Positions 55,885 to 64,000 of a stretch of DNA of 64,000 bases are shown here, one piece after another. Position 1 is the first letter of the stretch; every line of letters starts with the position of its first letter. Position numbers and translations under genes: made by a program. The notes below the pieces were generated by a model, which was not told the origin of the DNA, searched no databases, and saw only the letters and a list, made by a program, of their open reading frames with translations. Location: the NCBI GenBank assembly GCA_016711215.1, contig JADJTL010000002.1, positions 682,001-746,000 of the forward strand. The letters run 5' to 3'. The DNA comes from Pseudomonadota bacterium (lineage in GTDB: Bacteria; Myxococcota_A; Polyangia; GCA-2747355).

Positions 55885-57705
55885 ATGCCGGAGGCTTTAG
55901 CAGCGTTGCTCGCCGCCGCCCGCGATCCTGGCTATACGCCGGCGGCCGCGGCGCTCGAGCCTCTGCTCGACGCGCTGGCGCAGGTCGACGAGCGCACCGC
56001 GCGCGTGCTGGTGCGCGTGCTCGCGCGTCGCGCTGCTGCGGCTGCAGCCTTGGCGGTGGCGCGCTTCGCATCGGCGCCCGCGGCGGCGCGGCCGTGGCTC
56101 TGCGAGCTGGTCGGTCGCGTGGCGAGCGAGGCCCGCGATCCGGCGCTCGCCGACGGGCTCGCCGACGGGCTCGCCGACGGGCTCGCCGAGTGGCTCGTCG
56201 CGCGACTCGATGACCCGGACGCGCGCAGCCGACGTCGGGCGATCGTTGCGCTGGGCAAGCTGGCCGATCCACGCCACGAGGCGGCGTTGCTGGCGCGTTG
56301 GGCGCAGACCACCGCGCTGCCTGAGCAGCGCGCGCTCGCGGCGGCCCTCGGCCGGCTGGGTCGTCAGGCGACGCTGCGGGCGCTGGCGCAGCCGCTGCCG
56401 ACCGACCCCGAGCTCGAGCGCATCGCCGAACAGGCCCGCGCCAAGGTCGCCCGCGACGCGCTGCGCGCGACGCCCGGCCGGATCGACGACCAGGCCAGCG
56501 CGGCGCGGCCACCGACGCTCTTGCTGCACGTCCGCGCGGGGCTGGAAGCGCTCTTGCTCGAGGAGCTGCCCGCCGGACTGGCGCCGCGGCTGCTGGCCCC
56601 AGGACGCGTGGCGATCACCTTGCGCGGGCCCTTGCGGCAGCTCTGGGCCGCGAGGACCTTCCTCGACTGCGGCTTCCCACTGCCGCTGCAGCGCCTCGAT
56701 CCGAGGGCCACGGCGCTGGCGACGGCGGCAGGGGAGGGGCCTCCGGCAGGGGAGGAAGCTGCTCCGCCCGCGCTGCCGGCCTTGGCGACCGCGGTGGTCG
56801 AAGCGCTGACCAGTCCGCTCGCGTTGGAGATCTTTCGCACCTTCACCAGCGGCCCGCCGCGCTATCGCCTCGAGTGGGCCCAGGGGGGCGCGCGACGCGC
56901 ACTGACCTGGCGGCTCGCCGCCGAGGTGACGCGACGCGAGCCCTCGCTGATCAACGACCCGCGCGACGCGCTCTGGCAGGTCGTCGTTTCCGAGCGGGTG
57001 TATCGTGGGGCGCCGACGGCGGCGTTGGAGCTGTGGCCGCGCGGGCTGCACGATCCGCGCTTCGACTACCGCGTGAGTGCACTCCCCGCCTCCTCGCATC
57101 CGACCCTCGCTGCCGCGTTGGCGCGCGTCGGCGGTGTCGAGCCGGATGACGTGGTCTGGGACCCCTTCGTCGGCGCGGCGACCGAGCTGATCGAGCGCGC
57201 GCGCCTGGGCGGCGCCCTGAGGCTCTACGGCACGGATCACGATCCGGCGGCGCTCGAGGCCGCCGCGCAGAATGTGCAGGCGGCGGGGGTGGCGGGGGTC
57301 GAGCTGGTGCGGGCCGATGCGCGCACCTGGCGGCCTCCGGAGCCGGTCTCGCTGGTCATCACCAACCCTCCGATGGGGCGCCGGTTGCTCGCCGGTTCGG
57401 GCGTCGGCACGCTGCTCCAGGCCATGCTGAGCCAGGCTGCGGCGGCGCTGCGCCCCGGCGGACGCGTCGTGCTGCTCTCGCCGCTGCCCGCGCTCACGCT
57501 GCAGCAGGCCGAGCAGGAGGGGCTGCGCGCCACGCGGCGCCAGCGCGTCGACATGGGGGGCTTCAACGCCGAGCTGCAGTGCTTCGTCGCGCGCGGGCGC
57601 GTTGCTGCCCGCGGGACGCGAGGACCGGCCGGGCGCTCGGGGCCGCCTGCGGGCCCTGGTGGCGCTCGGGGCCGCGTGCTAAGAACCCGCGCGGAGTCCA
57701 GCTAA
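55885..57705 (+). CDS. HEAT-repeat protein fused to an RNA methyltransferase-like domain
   Basis: 606 residues. The N-terminal ~200 residues form HEAT-like helical pairs ('LVARLDDPDARSRRRAIVAL', 'EQRALAAALGRLGRQATLRA'). A middle region ('LLLHVRAGLEALLLEELPAG') resembles the start of THUMP/RlmK-type RNA methylases. The C-terminal class I methyltransferase has motif I 'VVWDPFVGAATELIERARLG', the acidic 'YGTDHDPAALEAAAQN' and catalytic 'VITNPPMGRR'. The N-P-P-M tetrad suggests methylation of an exocyclic amine, most likely on rRNA or tRNA. The stop overlaps trpB (TAATG). Confidence 0.78.
   Translation: MPEALAALLAAARDPGYTPAAAALEPLLDALAQVDERTARVLVRVLARRAAAAAALAVARFASAPAAARPWLCELVGRVASEARDPALADGLADGLADGLAEWLVARLDDPDARSRRRAIVALGKLADPRHEAALLARWAQTTALPEQRALAAALGRLGRQATLRALAQPLPTDPELERIAEQARAKVARDALRATPGRIDDQASAARPPTLLLHVRAGLEALLLEELPAGLAPRLLAPGRVAITLRGPLRQLWAARTFLDCGFPLPLQRLDPRATALATAAGEGPPAGEEAAPPALPALATAVVEALTSPLALEIFRTFTSGPPRYRLEWAQGGARRALTWRLAAEVTRREPSLINDPRDALWQVVVSERVYRGAPTAALELWPRGLHDPRFDYRVSALPASSHPTLAAALARVGGVEPDDVVWDPFVGAATELIERARLGGALRLYGTDHDPAALEAAAQNVQAAGVAGVELVRADARTWRPPEPVSLVITNPPMGRRLLAGSGVGTLLQAMLSQAAAALRPGGRVVLLSPLPALTLQQAEQEGLRATRRQRVDMGGFNAELQCFVARGRVAARGTRGPAGRSGPPAGPGGARGRVLRTRAESS
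56144..56190 (+). repeat. 12-bp tandem repeat coding for Ala-Asp-Gly-Leu units
   Basis: Nearly four copies of gctcgccgacgg in frame, giving 'ADGLADGLADGLA' in the HEAT region of the methyltransferase fusion. Confidence 0.9.
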
Positions 57706-58898
57706 TGCAGCAAAATGGCCGATTCGGTGAGTTTGGCGGCAGCTACGTGCCCCAGATTCTGGTGCCGGCGCTGGAGCAGCTCGAGCAGGCTTTTCTCGCG
57801 GCGCAGCAGGACGCGGCGTTTCAGCAGGAGCTTGAGGCGCTGCTGCGCGACTATGCGGGGCGCCCCACACCGCTCTATCGCTGTCGCAATCTCTGCGCCG
57901 CGACCGGCGTCAGGCTCTACCTCAAGCGTGAAGACCTCTTGCACGGCGGCGCGCACAAGACGAATCAGGTTCTAGGCCAGGCCCTGCTGGCCCGGCGCCT
58001 CGGCAAGACGCGCCTGATCGCCGAGACCGGTGCCGGTCAACATGGGGTGGCGACGGCGCTGGCGGGCGCGCTCTTTGGCCTGCAGACGCAGATTTACATG
58101 GGCGCCAAGGACGTCGCACGCCAGCAGCCGAACGTCTTTCGCATGCGCCTGATGGGGGCCGAGGTGATCCCCGTCGAGAATGGCTCGCGCTCGCTGAAGG
58201 ATGCGATCAACGAGGCGCTGCGCGACTGGGCTCAGAGCTTCCCGACGACGCACTATGTATTGGGCACGGTTGCCGGTCCGCATCCCTTTCCGCTGATGGT
58301 GCGCGAGCTGCAGCGCGTGATTGGTCGCGAGGCGCGGGCCCAGCTCCTCGCGGCCGAGGGGCGACTGCCTGACGCCGTGATCGCCTGCGTCGGGGGCGGT
58401 TCGAACGCCATCGGTATCTTCTCCGACTTCGTTGACGACGCGGCGGTCGAGCTGATCGGCGTCGAGGCGGCGGGGCATGGTCTGGCGAGCGGGCGACACG
58501 GGGCGACCCTGCAGGCCGGTATCCCTGGCGTGCTGCACGGCTCGCGCACGATGCTCCTGCAGGACGAGGACGGTCAGATCATCGAGTCGCATTCGATCGC
58601 CGCCGGCCTCGACTATCCGGGCGTTGGTCCCGAGCACGCCGCGCTGCAGGCCAGCGGGCGCGCGCGCTACGTCGGCATCACCGACGGTGAGGCCCTCGCC
58701 GCCTTTCGCGCCCTGGCGCGCCATGAGGGGATCATCCCGGCGCTGGAGAGCGCCCATGCGCTCGCCTATGCGATGCAGCGCGCGGCCGAGGTCGCGCCTG
58801 AAAGCCTGCTGCTGGTCAATCTCTCCGGCCGTGGTGACAAGGACCTGCAGCAGGTGATGCAGCTCGAGCCCACGAGCGTGGAGGTCGGCCATGCCTGA
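57705..58898 (+). CDS. trpB: Tryptophan synthase beta chain
   Basis: 397-residue PLP enzyme that joins indole and serine. 'GRFGEFGGSYVPQILVPAL' is the usual N-terminus, the PLP lysine is in 'GGAHKTNQVLGQALLA', and the phosphate site is 'CVGGGSNAIGIFSDF'. 'AETGAGQHGVATA' carries the catalytic Glu. The ATG is within the stop of the methyltransferase gene (TAATG), which rules out the longer upstream reading. Confidence 0.97.
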   Translation: MQQNGRFGEFGGSYVPQILVPALEQLEQAFLAAQQDAAFQQELEALLRDYAGRPTPLYRCRNLCAATGVRLYLKREDLLHGGAHKTNQVLGQALLARRLGKTRLIAETGAGQHGVATALAGALFGLQTQIYMGAKDVARQQPNVFRMRLMGAEVIPVENGSRSLKDAINEALRDWAQSFPTTHYVLGTVAGPHPFPLMVRELQRVIGREARAQLLAAEGRLPDAVIACVGGGSNAIGIFSDFVDDAAVELIGVEAAGHGLASGRHGATLQAGIPGVLHGSRTMLLQDEDGQIIESHSIAAGLDYPGVGPEHAALQASGRARYVGITDGEALAAFRALARHEGIIPALESAHALAYAMQRAAEVAPESLLLVNLSGRGDKDLQQVMQLEPTSVEVGHA

Positions 58899-59706
58899 GC
58901 GCTACGCTCCGCTCTTCGAGCGGCTGCGCGCCGCGGGCGAGGGCGCCTTCGTGCCCTTCAGCGTGCTCGGCGACCCCGATCCGGCGACCAGCCTCGAGAT
59001 CGTGCGGACCCTGGTCGAGGCCGGAGCGGACGCGCTCGAGCTCGGCCTGCCCTTCTCCGACCCCGTCGCGGATGGCCCGACGATTCAGGCCGCCGACGTG
59101 CGCGCGCTCGCCGCTGGCACGCGCTTGCAGCACGCCTGGGCCCTGATCCGCGCCCTGCGGGACGAGTTTCCTGCGCTGCCGATCGGGCTCTTGGTCTACG
59201 CCAATCTCGTCGAGCGCCACGGCGCGCCGGCCTTCTACGCGACCGCGGCCGCCGCCGGGGTGGACTCGGTGCTGGTCGCCGACCTGCCGACCTTGGAGGC
59301 TCCGCCCTACGTCGCTGCGGCCCTCGCGGCCGGGATCTCGCCCGTGCTGATCGCCACGCCGAGCTGTTCCGACACGACCCTCAGCGAGATTGCGCGCCTC
59401 GGCGCCGCTTATACCTACGTCGTCGCGCGCAGCGGCGTCACGGGCGCCGACATGACCGCGCCCGCGCTCGATGGCCGACTCCTCGAGCGGCTGGCTGCGG
59501 TGCAGGCGGCCCCGGCCTTGCTCGGCTTCGGCATCGCGCATCCCGAGCATGTGCGCACCGCGCTCGCGCTGGGCGCCGCGGGCGCGATCAGCGGCTCGGC
59601 GATCGTGCAGCGTATCGAGCGCCACCTCGACGCCCCGAGCGAGATGCTGCGGGTCTTGGCCGCCTTCGTGCGCGAGATGAAGGCCGCGACGCGGCAGGCC
59701 GGCTAG
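58891..59706 (+). CDS. trpA: Tryptophan synthase alpha chain
   Basis: 271-residue TIM barrel that releases indole from indole-3-glycerol phosphate. The catalytic Glu and Asp are in 'DALELGLPFSDPVADGPTIQ'. 'YTYVVARSGVTGA' and 'LLGFGIAHPEHVRTALALGA' form the phosphate site. It overlaps trpB by eight bases. The other trp genes are not in the window. Confidence 0.97.
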   Translation: MPERYAPLFERLRAAGEGAFVPFSVLGDPDPATSLEIVRTLVEAGADALELGLPFSDPVADGPTIQAADVRALAAGTRLQHAWALIRALRDEFPALPIGLLVYANLVERHGAPAFYATAAAAGVDSVLVADLPTLEAPPYVAAALAAGISPVLIATPSCSDTTLSEIARLGAAYTYVVARSGVTGADMTAPALDGRLLERLAAVQAAPALLGFGIAHPEHVRTALALGAAGAISGSAIVQRIERHLDAPSEMLRVLAAFVREMKAATRQAG

Positions 59707-59730
59707 GGCGCGGCAGCAGGATCAACGACG

Positions 59731-60693
59731 ATGCAGGCCCTGGTCACCGGCGGTGCCGGCTTCATCGGCTCGCACCTGGTCGAGCGCCTGCTCGCCGAGG
59801 GCCATGCCGTGCGCGTGCTCGATAACCTGAGCACGGGTAGGCGCAGCAACCTCGATGCACTGCTCGGGCGCGTCTCGCTGACGGTGGGCGACATCCGCGA
59901 CGCCGCGCTGGTCAACGCGCTCAGCACCGGCTGCGACTGGGTCTTCCACCAGGCCGCGATCGTCTCCGTGCCGCGCTCCGTAGAGGATCCGCTGGAGACC
60001 CATGCCGTAAACCTGGCGGGGACGCTCAACGTGCTCCAGGCCGCCCGGGACCAAGGCGTAGGCCGCGTCGTCTTCGCCTGCTCCGCCGCAGTCTATGGCG
60101 ATGACGCCGACGGCGACGACGCCGATGGCGATGCCGCGCCGCCGCCGCAGCACGAGAACCTGCTGCCGGCGCCCGCGTCTCCTTATGGGCTGGAAAAGCT
60201 GACCGGCGAGCACTACTGCCGCTTGTTCCACCGGCTCTATGGGCTCGAGACCGTGGCGCTGCGCTATTTTAATGTCTTCGGCCCGCGCCAGGACCCGCGT
60301 TCTGCCTACTCCGGCGTGATCAGCATCTTCGTCGCGCATGCCCTCGGCGGCACGGCTCCGACGATCTACGGTGATGGCGAGCAGACGCGTGACTTCGTCT
60401 ACGTCGAGGATGTCGTGCGCGCCAACCTGCTCGCCGCCACGGCGCCCGCTGCAGTCGGGCGCAGCTACAACATCGGCCGCGGCGAGGCGACGACGCTCAA
60501 GCAACTCGTGGCGGTGCTGGGCCACCTCGCTGCGTCGGGCCTTGCGCCCCGGCACGCAGCCGCACGCAGCGGCGACGTGCGGCACTCGCGAGCGGACCTC
60601 GCGCGGGCGCGCAGTGAGCTTGGCTATCAACCAACGGTAGAGGTGCGCGAGGGTCTGCGACGCCTCTTGGCCTACGAGCGCGCGCTGCGCTAG
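59731..60693 (+). CDS. NAD-dependent sugar-nucleotide epimerase (GalE/WbpP-like)
   Basis: 320-residue extended short-chain dehydrogenase. NAD motif 'VTGGAGFIGSHLVERLLAEG', 'DNLSTGRRSNLD', 'FHQAAIVSVPRSVEDP', catalytic Ser in 'VFACSAAVYGD' and Tyr-x3-Lys in 'SPYGLEKLTGEHY'. 'RYFNVFGPRQDPRSAYSGVI' resembles 4-epimerases acting on N-acetylated UDP-sugars, so surface polysaccharide synthesis is likely. A repeat 'DADGDDADGDAAPPPQ' is inserted after the catalytic Ser. The stop overlaps the convergent neighbour within a shared CTAG. Confidence 0.88.
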   Translation: MQALVTGGAGFIGSHLVERLLAEGHAVRVLDNLSTGRRSNLDALLGRVSLTVGDIRDAALVNALSTGCDWVFHQAAIVSVPRSVEDPLETHAVNLAGTLNVLQAARDQGVGRVVFACSAAVYGDDADGDDADGDAAPPPQHENLLPAPASPYGLEKLTGEHYCRLFHRLYGLETVALRYFNVFGPRQDPRSAYSGVISIFVAHALGGTAPTIYGDGEQTRDFVYVEDVVRANLLAATAPAAVGRSYNIGRGEATTLKQLVAVLGHLAASGLAPRHAAARSGDVRHSRADLARARSELGYQPTVEVREGLRRLLAYERALR

Positions 60694-61505
60694 CGCTTGA
60701 CGCTCTTGGTGGCGCCACGGCCACCCCCCACATTGGCGCCCCCATTGGTTGGGGCCTTGGCGCTGGCTGGGGCCTTGGCGCTGGCTGGGGCCTTGGCGTC
60801 GCTCTGGAGCGCGGCCTTCGGCGCCTCTTTGGCCGCCTTGGCGGTCTCCTTCGTGGCGCTGGCCTTGAGCGGCTTGGCCGCCGCGGCGGCGGTCTTGGCG
60901 CCGTTGCCCCCGCTGAGGCTCTTGGGGGCCGCCGCGGTGGCGCTCTTGGCTGCCGTGGCCTTCGAGGCGACCTTCTTCAGTCCGCTGGCCGGCGTCGGGT
61001 TCGCGGGCGCAGCCTTGCTCGCCGTGGGCGCAGGCGCGCGCTCGGTGTCGCCCTTCGGCTTTGCGCTGGCCGGCCTCGCCGCCTCGGCCGCCGCGAAGGG
61101 CAGCGCGTGATAGACGCGCTTGGTCGCCTCGAGGACCTCGCCGAGCGCCGGGGTGACCTCGGCGGTGCAGCGAATGCCCGTCTGCTGCACGCCCTTGAGG
61201 AACTCCTCCCAGCCGGCGTGATCCCAGCTGCCGCGCGTCTGGGCGACGAACTTCGCCGCCTGCGCCGAGACCGCGTGCAGGACCTCACCGACGCCGCGGC
61301 CAACGTCGTGTTGCGTGGCCGAGTCCTGCAGGCGCTTCATCGACTCCAGCGTGGCGCCGAAGCAGCGCTCAACGTCGCCGCTCAGCGCGACGCCCTTCTT
61401 GCGCACGTCGGCGACCAGGCCGCTCCAGGCCTCGTCGTCCCAACGGCCCTTCTGCTTCTCGACGAAGCTCGCCGCGCGCTTGAGCAGATCATCAAGGGTC
61501 ACCAT
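60690..61505 (-). CDS. Two-repeat protein with Ala/Lys/Pro-rich histone-H1-like tail
   Basis: 271 residues from the ATG preceded by AGGAGG. The N-terminal ~125 residues hold two copies of a helical unit: 'AASFVEKQKGRWDDEAWSGL' and 'AAKFVAQTRGSWDHAGWEEF', each followed by ~40 residues. From residue ~150 it is a disordered tail of Ala, Lys, Pro, Ser and Thr ('KAAPANPTPASGLKKVASKA', 'KAPASAKAPASAKAPT'), like eukaryotic H1 tails and bacterial AlgP or PhaF. Nucleoid binding or a phasin-like granule role are both possible. The folded unit is unknown to me. Confidence 0.75.
   Translation of the reverse strand: MVTLDDLLKRAASFVEKQKGRWDDEAWSGLVADVRKKGVALSGDVERCFGATLESMKRLQDSATQHDVGRGVGEVLHAVSAQAAKFVAQTRGSWDHAGWEEFLKGVQQTGIRCTAEVTPALGEVLEATKRVYHALPFAAAEAARPASAKPKGDTERAPAPTASKAAPANPTPASGLKKVASKATAAKSATAAAPKSLSGGNGAKTAAAAAKPLKASATKETAKAAKEAPKAALQSDAKAPASAKAPASAKAPTNGGANVGGGRGATKSVKR
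60751..60803 (-). repeat. 18-bp tandem repeat coding for the Lys-Ala-Pro tail
   Basis: Three copies of ggggccttggcgctggct (the last diverged), encoding 'KAPASA' repeats on the minus strand. Confidence 0.9.
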
Positions 61506-61851
61506 GAATCCGGCCTCCTGTCGTGTCTTGCCGGTGGGTGCAGTCGGCCGCAGCAGCCCGCACGCCACACGCCCTCGTGGTCCGCGGTGCTGCTGGCACC
61601 AGGGCCACCCTCAATACCCGCCGCTTGCGCGTTCTGGCCTGCGGGCAGAGGAAGAAACCCAAGGCCGAACGTACGGTTTTTCGCTGAACGGCAGAGCGCC
61701 GCTAGCATGAAGGCGCTCGCCCTCAGAAGTCAATGCTGAAGCGCCGCTTCGCCTCACGGGGGGCACGAACCTTCCTGCGCGCTCAGGGCGGGCTGGTGGC
61801 GCTGGGGAGCTTGCCCTATGCTGCGCCGCGGAGCCCCGCCGAGCCCTGCCG
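61506..61851. other. 346-bp divergent spacer
   Basis: Between the AK-rich protein gene and the thioesterase gene. I see no gene or RNA in it; it should carry both promoters. AGGAGG at its left edge serves the leftward gene. No clear ribosome-binding site precedes the rightward start. Confidence 0.5.
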
Positions 61852-62376
61852 ATGAGCCCATCCGCGCTGCAGCCCGATCGATGCGAAGTGGCCTGGCTCG
61901 ATCAGCTCGAGCCGGGCTGCCTGCGGCTGCTGCGGCCACCCGGCGCGCTCGCTGGGGCGACCTTCTTCGTCGAGACCCCCGATGATCGCGTCACGGTGCG
62001 CTACGCGCTCCGCTCGGCGGATCGCGCGGTGCTCGGCCGCGTCTGGCTCGGGCCCGCGAGCCAGGGTCCGCCGGGTCACGCCCATGGCGGCGCGGTCGCA
62101 GCCCTGCTCGACGAGGCGATGGGCGCGGTGGCTTACTTGCGGCGCGGCTGCGCGGTGTTGACCGCGCGGCTCGAGGTCGACTTCCTGCGACCGCTGCCGG
62201 TGCGCCGCGGGGCGCTGCTCGAGGCCACGGTCGTCGAGGAGGATGGGCGCAAGCTGATCACGCGGGCGCGGCTGCTCAACGAGGCGCATCACGAGGTGGC
62301 GCGGGCGCAGGGCCTCTACCTCGAGCCGCGTACGCCGATCGCCTGGCGGCCCTTCGCGCTCGAGGCTAGCGCCTGA
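61852..62376 (+). CDS. PaaI/THEM4-type hotdog thioesterase
   Basis: 174 residues. The hotdog-fold active-site segment 'HAHGGAVAALLDEAMGAVAY' has the HGG loop and downstream catalytic Asp/Glu. 'AVLTARLEVDFLRPLPVRRG' is the second conserved strand. It would hydrolyse an acyl-CoA; the acyl group is unknown. The stop overlaps the next start (TGATG). Confidence 0.88.
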   Translation: MSPSALQPDRCEVAWLDQLEPGCLRLLRPPGALAGATFFVETPDDRVTVRYALRSADRAVLGRVWLGPASQGPPGHAHGGAVAALLDEAMGAVAYLRRGCAVLTARLEVDFLRPLPVRRGALLEATVVEEDGRKLITRARLLNEAHHEVARAQGLYLEPRTPIAWRPFALEASA

Positions 62377-64000
62377 TGCCCGGGCCTCCGCTGCCCGCAA
62401 GGTCGCTGGACCCCTCGCCGACGGAGCGCTGGATGGCGGGAGCCGGCGGCGCCCGCTGGCTCTGGCTCGCTGCTGCTGCGCTCGTGCTGCTGGCGCCGGT
62501 GCTCGTGCGCTGGCCCGCGACGCCGTGGGCGATCGACACTGGCCAGCCGCAGCCGCGAATTGTCGAGACCGATGAAAGCACCTTTTATCGGCACTACGTC
62601 GCCTATCCGCACCATCGCCCGGTCTATGTCGACCAGACGACGATGCACGCGCTCTTGCTGAAGCGGGTGGTCGCGGCAGTCGCGCGTTTGCGCGGTCAGC
62701 CCGTGGCTGCGCTCGAAAGCCCGGCCATCGGTTATCGCATCGGCCGCTGCGCGAGCATCGTCGCCTCGCTCGCGCTCTTGCTGCTCGTGCTGCTCGGGGG
62801 CGCGGCCTTCGGTCTGCGCTCCAGGCTCGAGCGCACCTTGGCCGCCGGGCTGCTTGCGCTCTCGCCCTTGCTCTCGGTCTACGGCCATCTCTTCCTGGCC
62901 GACGCGCTCAACGTCTTCTGGATCTACCTCGGCTGCTGGGTCTTCCTGCGCTTCGCCGCCAGCGGCAACGAACGGCTCCTGCTGCTCTTCGCCGCGATCG
63001 CCGGCTTCGCCACCGCGACCAAGTTCTCGACCACCTACTTCCTCGTCCCCGGTGTGGCCATGCTGCTGCGCGCCCGGCGACCGCTGGCGCTCTTGCCGGC
63101 GCTGGCGCTGATCGCCGCGGGGGCGTTCTGGCTGGGCAACGGCTTCAACTACGGCCCCGAGCAGCTCCAGGAGGCCGGCAGGTTCCTGCGCTTCGTTCAG
63201 GCCGGCGAGGGGCTGACCCTCGACGTGGCGGCGAACCTTCGCCGTCAGGGCGCCTACGTCGTGGCCGCGCTCGGACTGCCGACGACGCTGCTGCTCGTCG
63301 CCGCGCTGCTACCGGTGGCCGCCGCGCTGCGTGCTTATCGCCGCCGGCGCGTCCTCCGTGGCGCCGCGCCGCGCGCCGCCAGCGTGGCCGGATCGGCCTG
63401 GGCGCGGGTGCTGCCCCTGCTGCGGCGGCCGGCGCGTCTGCGGTACACGCTGGGGCGCGCCGTCGGCGCTCAGGCGCTGCCGATCGTCGTCGCCGGACTG
63501 CTCTTGCAGCTCGCCATCTTCGCCACCTCGGGTGTTGGCGGCTTCTTCGCCCGGCACGTCATCCCCTTCGTGCCGCTCCTGGTCTTCGGCGCCGTGCGCA
63601 GCCTCACCTGGCTGTTGCGTCGACCGGGCTACCGGGTCGCCGCCGCGCTGCTCCTGCTCGGCTATCAGCTCGTCCTCTGTCTCGACGGCGAGCGCGCCTA
63701 CTACGCCGACCCGCGGCAGGCGGCGCGCGCCTGGATCGAACGCGAGCGACCGGCGCAGATCCCGATCTTCGCCGATTTTTACGCGCAGCTCGTCGTCGCT
63801 GGCCTGCCCCACAGCAGCGCGGTCAGCAGCATCGGCCCCTCGCCGATTCCGCCCTGGCGGCAGGAGCACTATTTCGTCACGCATCAGGCGACCTACGGGC
63901 GCTATCTGCTGGCCGACGCCTGCGCCGAGATCCTGCATTGCCTGGGGGGACCCTCCGCTCACCGCTTCTTCCGTCGGCTGCTCGCCGGGGAGCTCGAGGG
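62376..64000 (+). CDS. Multi-pass membrane glycosyltransferase (GT39/ArnT-like), 3' end outside window
   Basis: The ATG at 62376 lies in the thioesterase stop (TGATG), and the frame stays open for 541 codons to the window edge, so the C-terminus is missing. The translation has an N-terminal membrane helix ('LWLAAAALVLLAPVLV'), a periplasmic loop with 'DESTFYRHYVAYPHHRPVYV' and then many helices. 'LSVYGHLFLADALNVFWIYL' and 'GFATATKFSTTYFLVPGVAM' resemble the loops of PMT/ArnT-family enzymes that move sugars from polyprenyl-phosphate carriers. The acceptor is unknown. The epimerase upstream may supply the sugar. Confidence 0.8.
   Translation, partial: MPGPPLPARSLDPSPTERWMAGAGGARWLWLAAAALVLLAPVLVRWPATPWAIDTGQPQPRIVETDESTFYRHYVAYPHHRPVYVDQTTMHALLLKRVVAAVARLRGQPVAALESPAIGYRIGRCASIVASLALLLLVLLGGAAFGLRSRLERTLAAGLLALSPLLSVYGHLFLADALNVFWIYLGCWVFLRFAASGNERLLLLFAAIAGFATATKFSTTYFLVPGVAMLLRARRPLALLPALALIAAGAFWLGNGFNYGPEQLQEAGRFLRFVQAGEGLTLDVAANLRRQGAYVVAALGLPTTLLLVAALLPVAAALRAYRRRRVLRGAAPRAASVAGSAWARVLPLLRRPARLRYTLGRAVGAQALPIVVAGLLLQLAIFATSGVGGFFARHVIPFVPLLVFGAVRSLTWLLRRPGYRVAAALLLLGYQLVLCLDGERAYYADPRQAARAWIERERPAQIPIFADFYAQLVVAGLPHSSAVSSIGPSPIPPWRQEHYFVTHQATYGRYLLADACAEILHCLGGPSAHRFFRRLLAGELE

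Noticed and set aside
53826..55886. A 686-codon minus-strand frame opposite the first methyltransferase.
   Set aside because: The plus-strand gene has clear DPFCGGG and SPPY motifs. The minus-strand translation is Arg/Gly/Ala low-complexity.

Overview
This is a GC-rich chromosomal window (roughly 70% G+C by eye) from what is most likely a member of the Myxococcota or a related former deltaproteobacterial group. The signs are lipoproteins with MopE-like 'CNGxDDDCDG' repeats, a von Willebrand A lipoprotein with a 'CGDGxDND' motif, several DUF4388 proteins, an FHA-linked sigma54 activator, an FHA-GGDEF protein, and dense overlapping operons. The lineage call is inference from gene content. I found no rRNA, tRNA, insertion sequence, prophage or CRISPR array. 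Nearly all of the window is chromosomal housekeeping and accessory coding sequence.

Layout. 1-3.4 kb: end of the division cluster (ftsQ partial, ftsA, ftsZ). 3.5-4.6 kb: a MopE-repeat lipoprotein on the minus strand. 4.8-10.3 kb: methylmalonyl-CoA mutase (mutA, mutB) and its G-protein chaperone meaB. 10.5-14.6 kb: an unrecognised secreted protein, then a lipoprotein translationally coupled to a VWA lipoprotein. 14.6-20.0 kb (minus): an NAD-reducing bidirectional [NiFe] hydrogenase operon, hoxEFUYH plus its maturation protease. 20.4-22.1 kb: a second copy of the lipoprotein family that lies on the other side of hox.

22.1-26.3 kb is the most interesting region. An ECF sigma factor and zinc-finger anti-sigma are divergent from a small Cys-Gly-repeat lipoprotein, a fused DUF692 (MNIO)-DUF2063 enzyme and a YceI protein. 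This looks like a bufferin/HvfA-type modified-peptide system in which the precursor is itself a predicted lipoprotein. 26.3-34.2 kb (minus): a HAD phosphatase, a membrane-anchored unknown, a small methyltransferase, a frameshifted glycerol kinase, and then a GNAT / tandem ATP-grasp / lysine 2,3-aminomutase set that predicts an undescribed beta-lysine-containing metabolite.

34.4-46.8 kb: signalling and housekeeping, with an FHA sigma54 activator, FHA-GGDEF protein, orphan transhydrogenase alpha subunit, a metallopeptidase coupled to clpS, a PilZ-Hsp70 fusion, two DUF4388 proteins, a J-like/TPR protein and a fused pyrE-pyrF. 47.2-53.5 kb (minus): a compact histidine operon hisG-HAD-hisB-hisH-hisF-hisA/I/E-hisD with a triple fusion and no hisC. 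53.6-64 kb: a secreted unknown, two unusual methyltransferases coupled to trpB-trpA, a sugar epimerase, an Ala/Lys-rich histone-H1-like protein, a hotdog thioesterase, and the start of a membrane glycosyltransferase that runs off the window.
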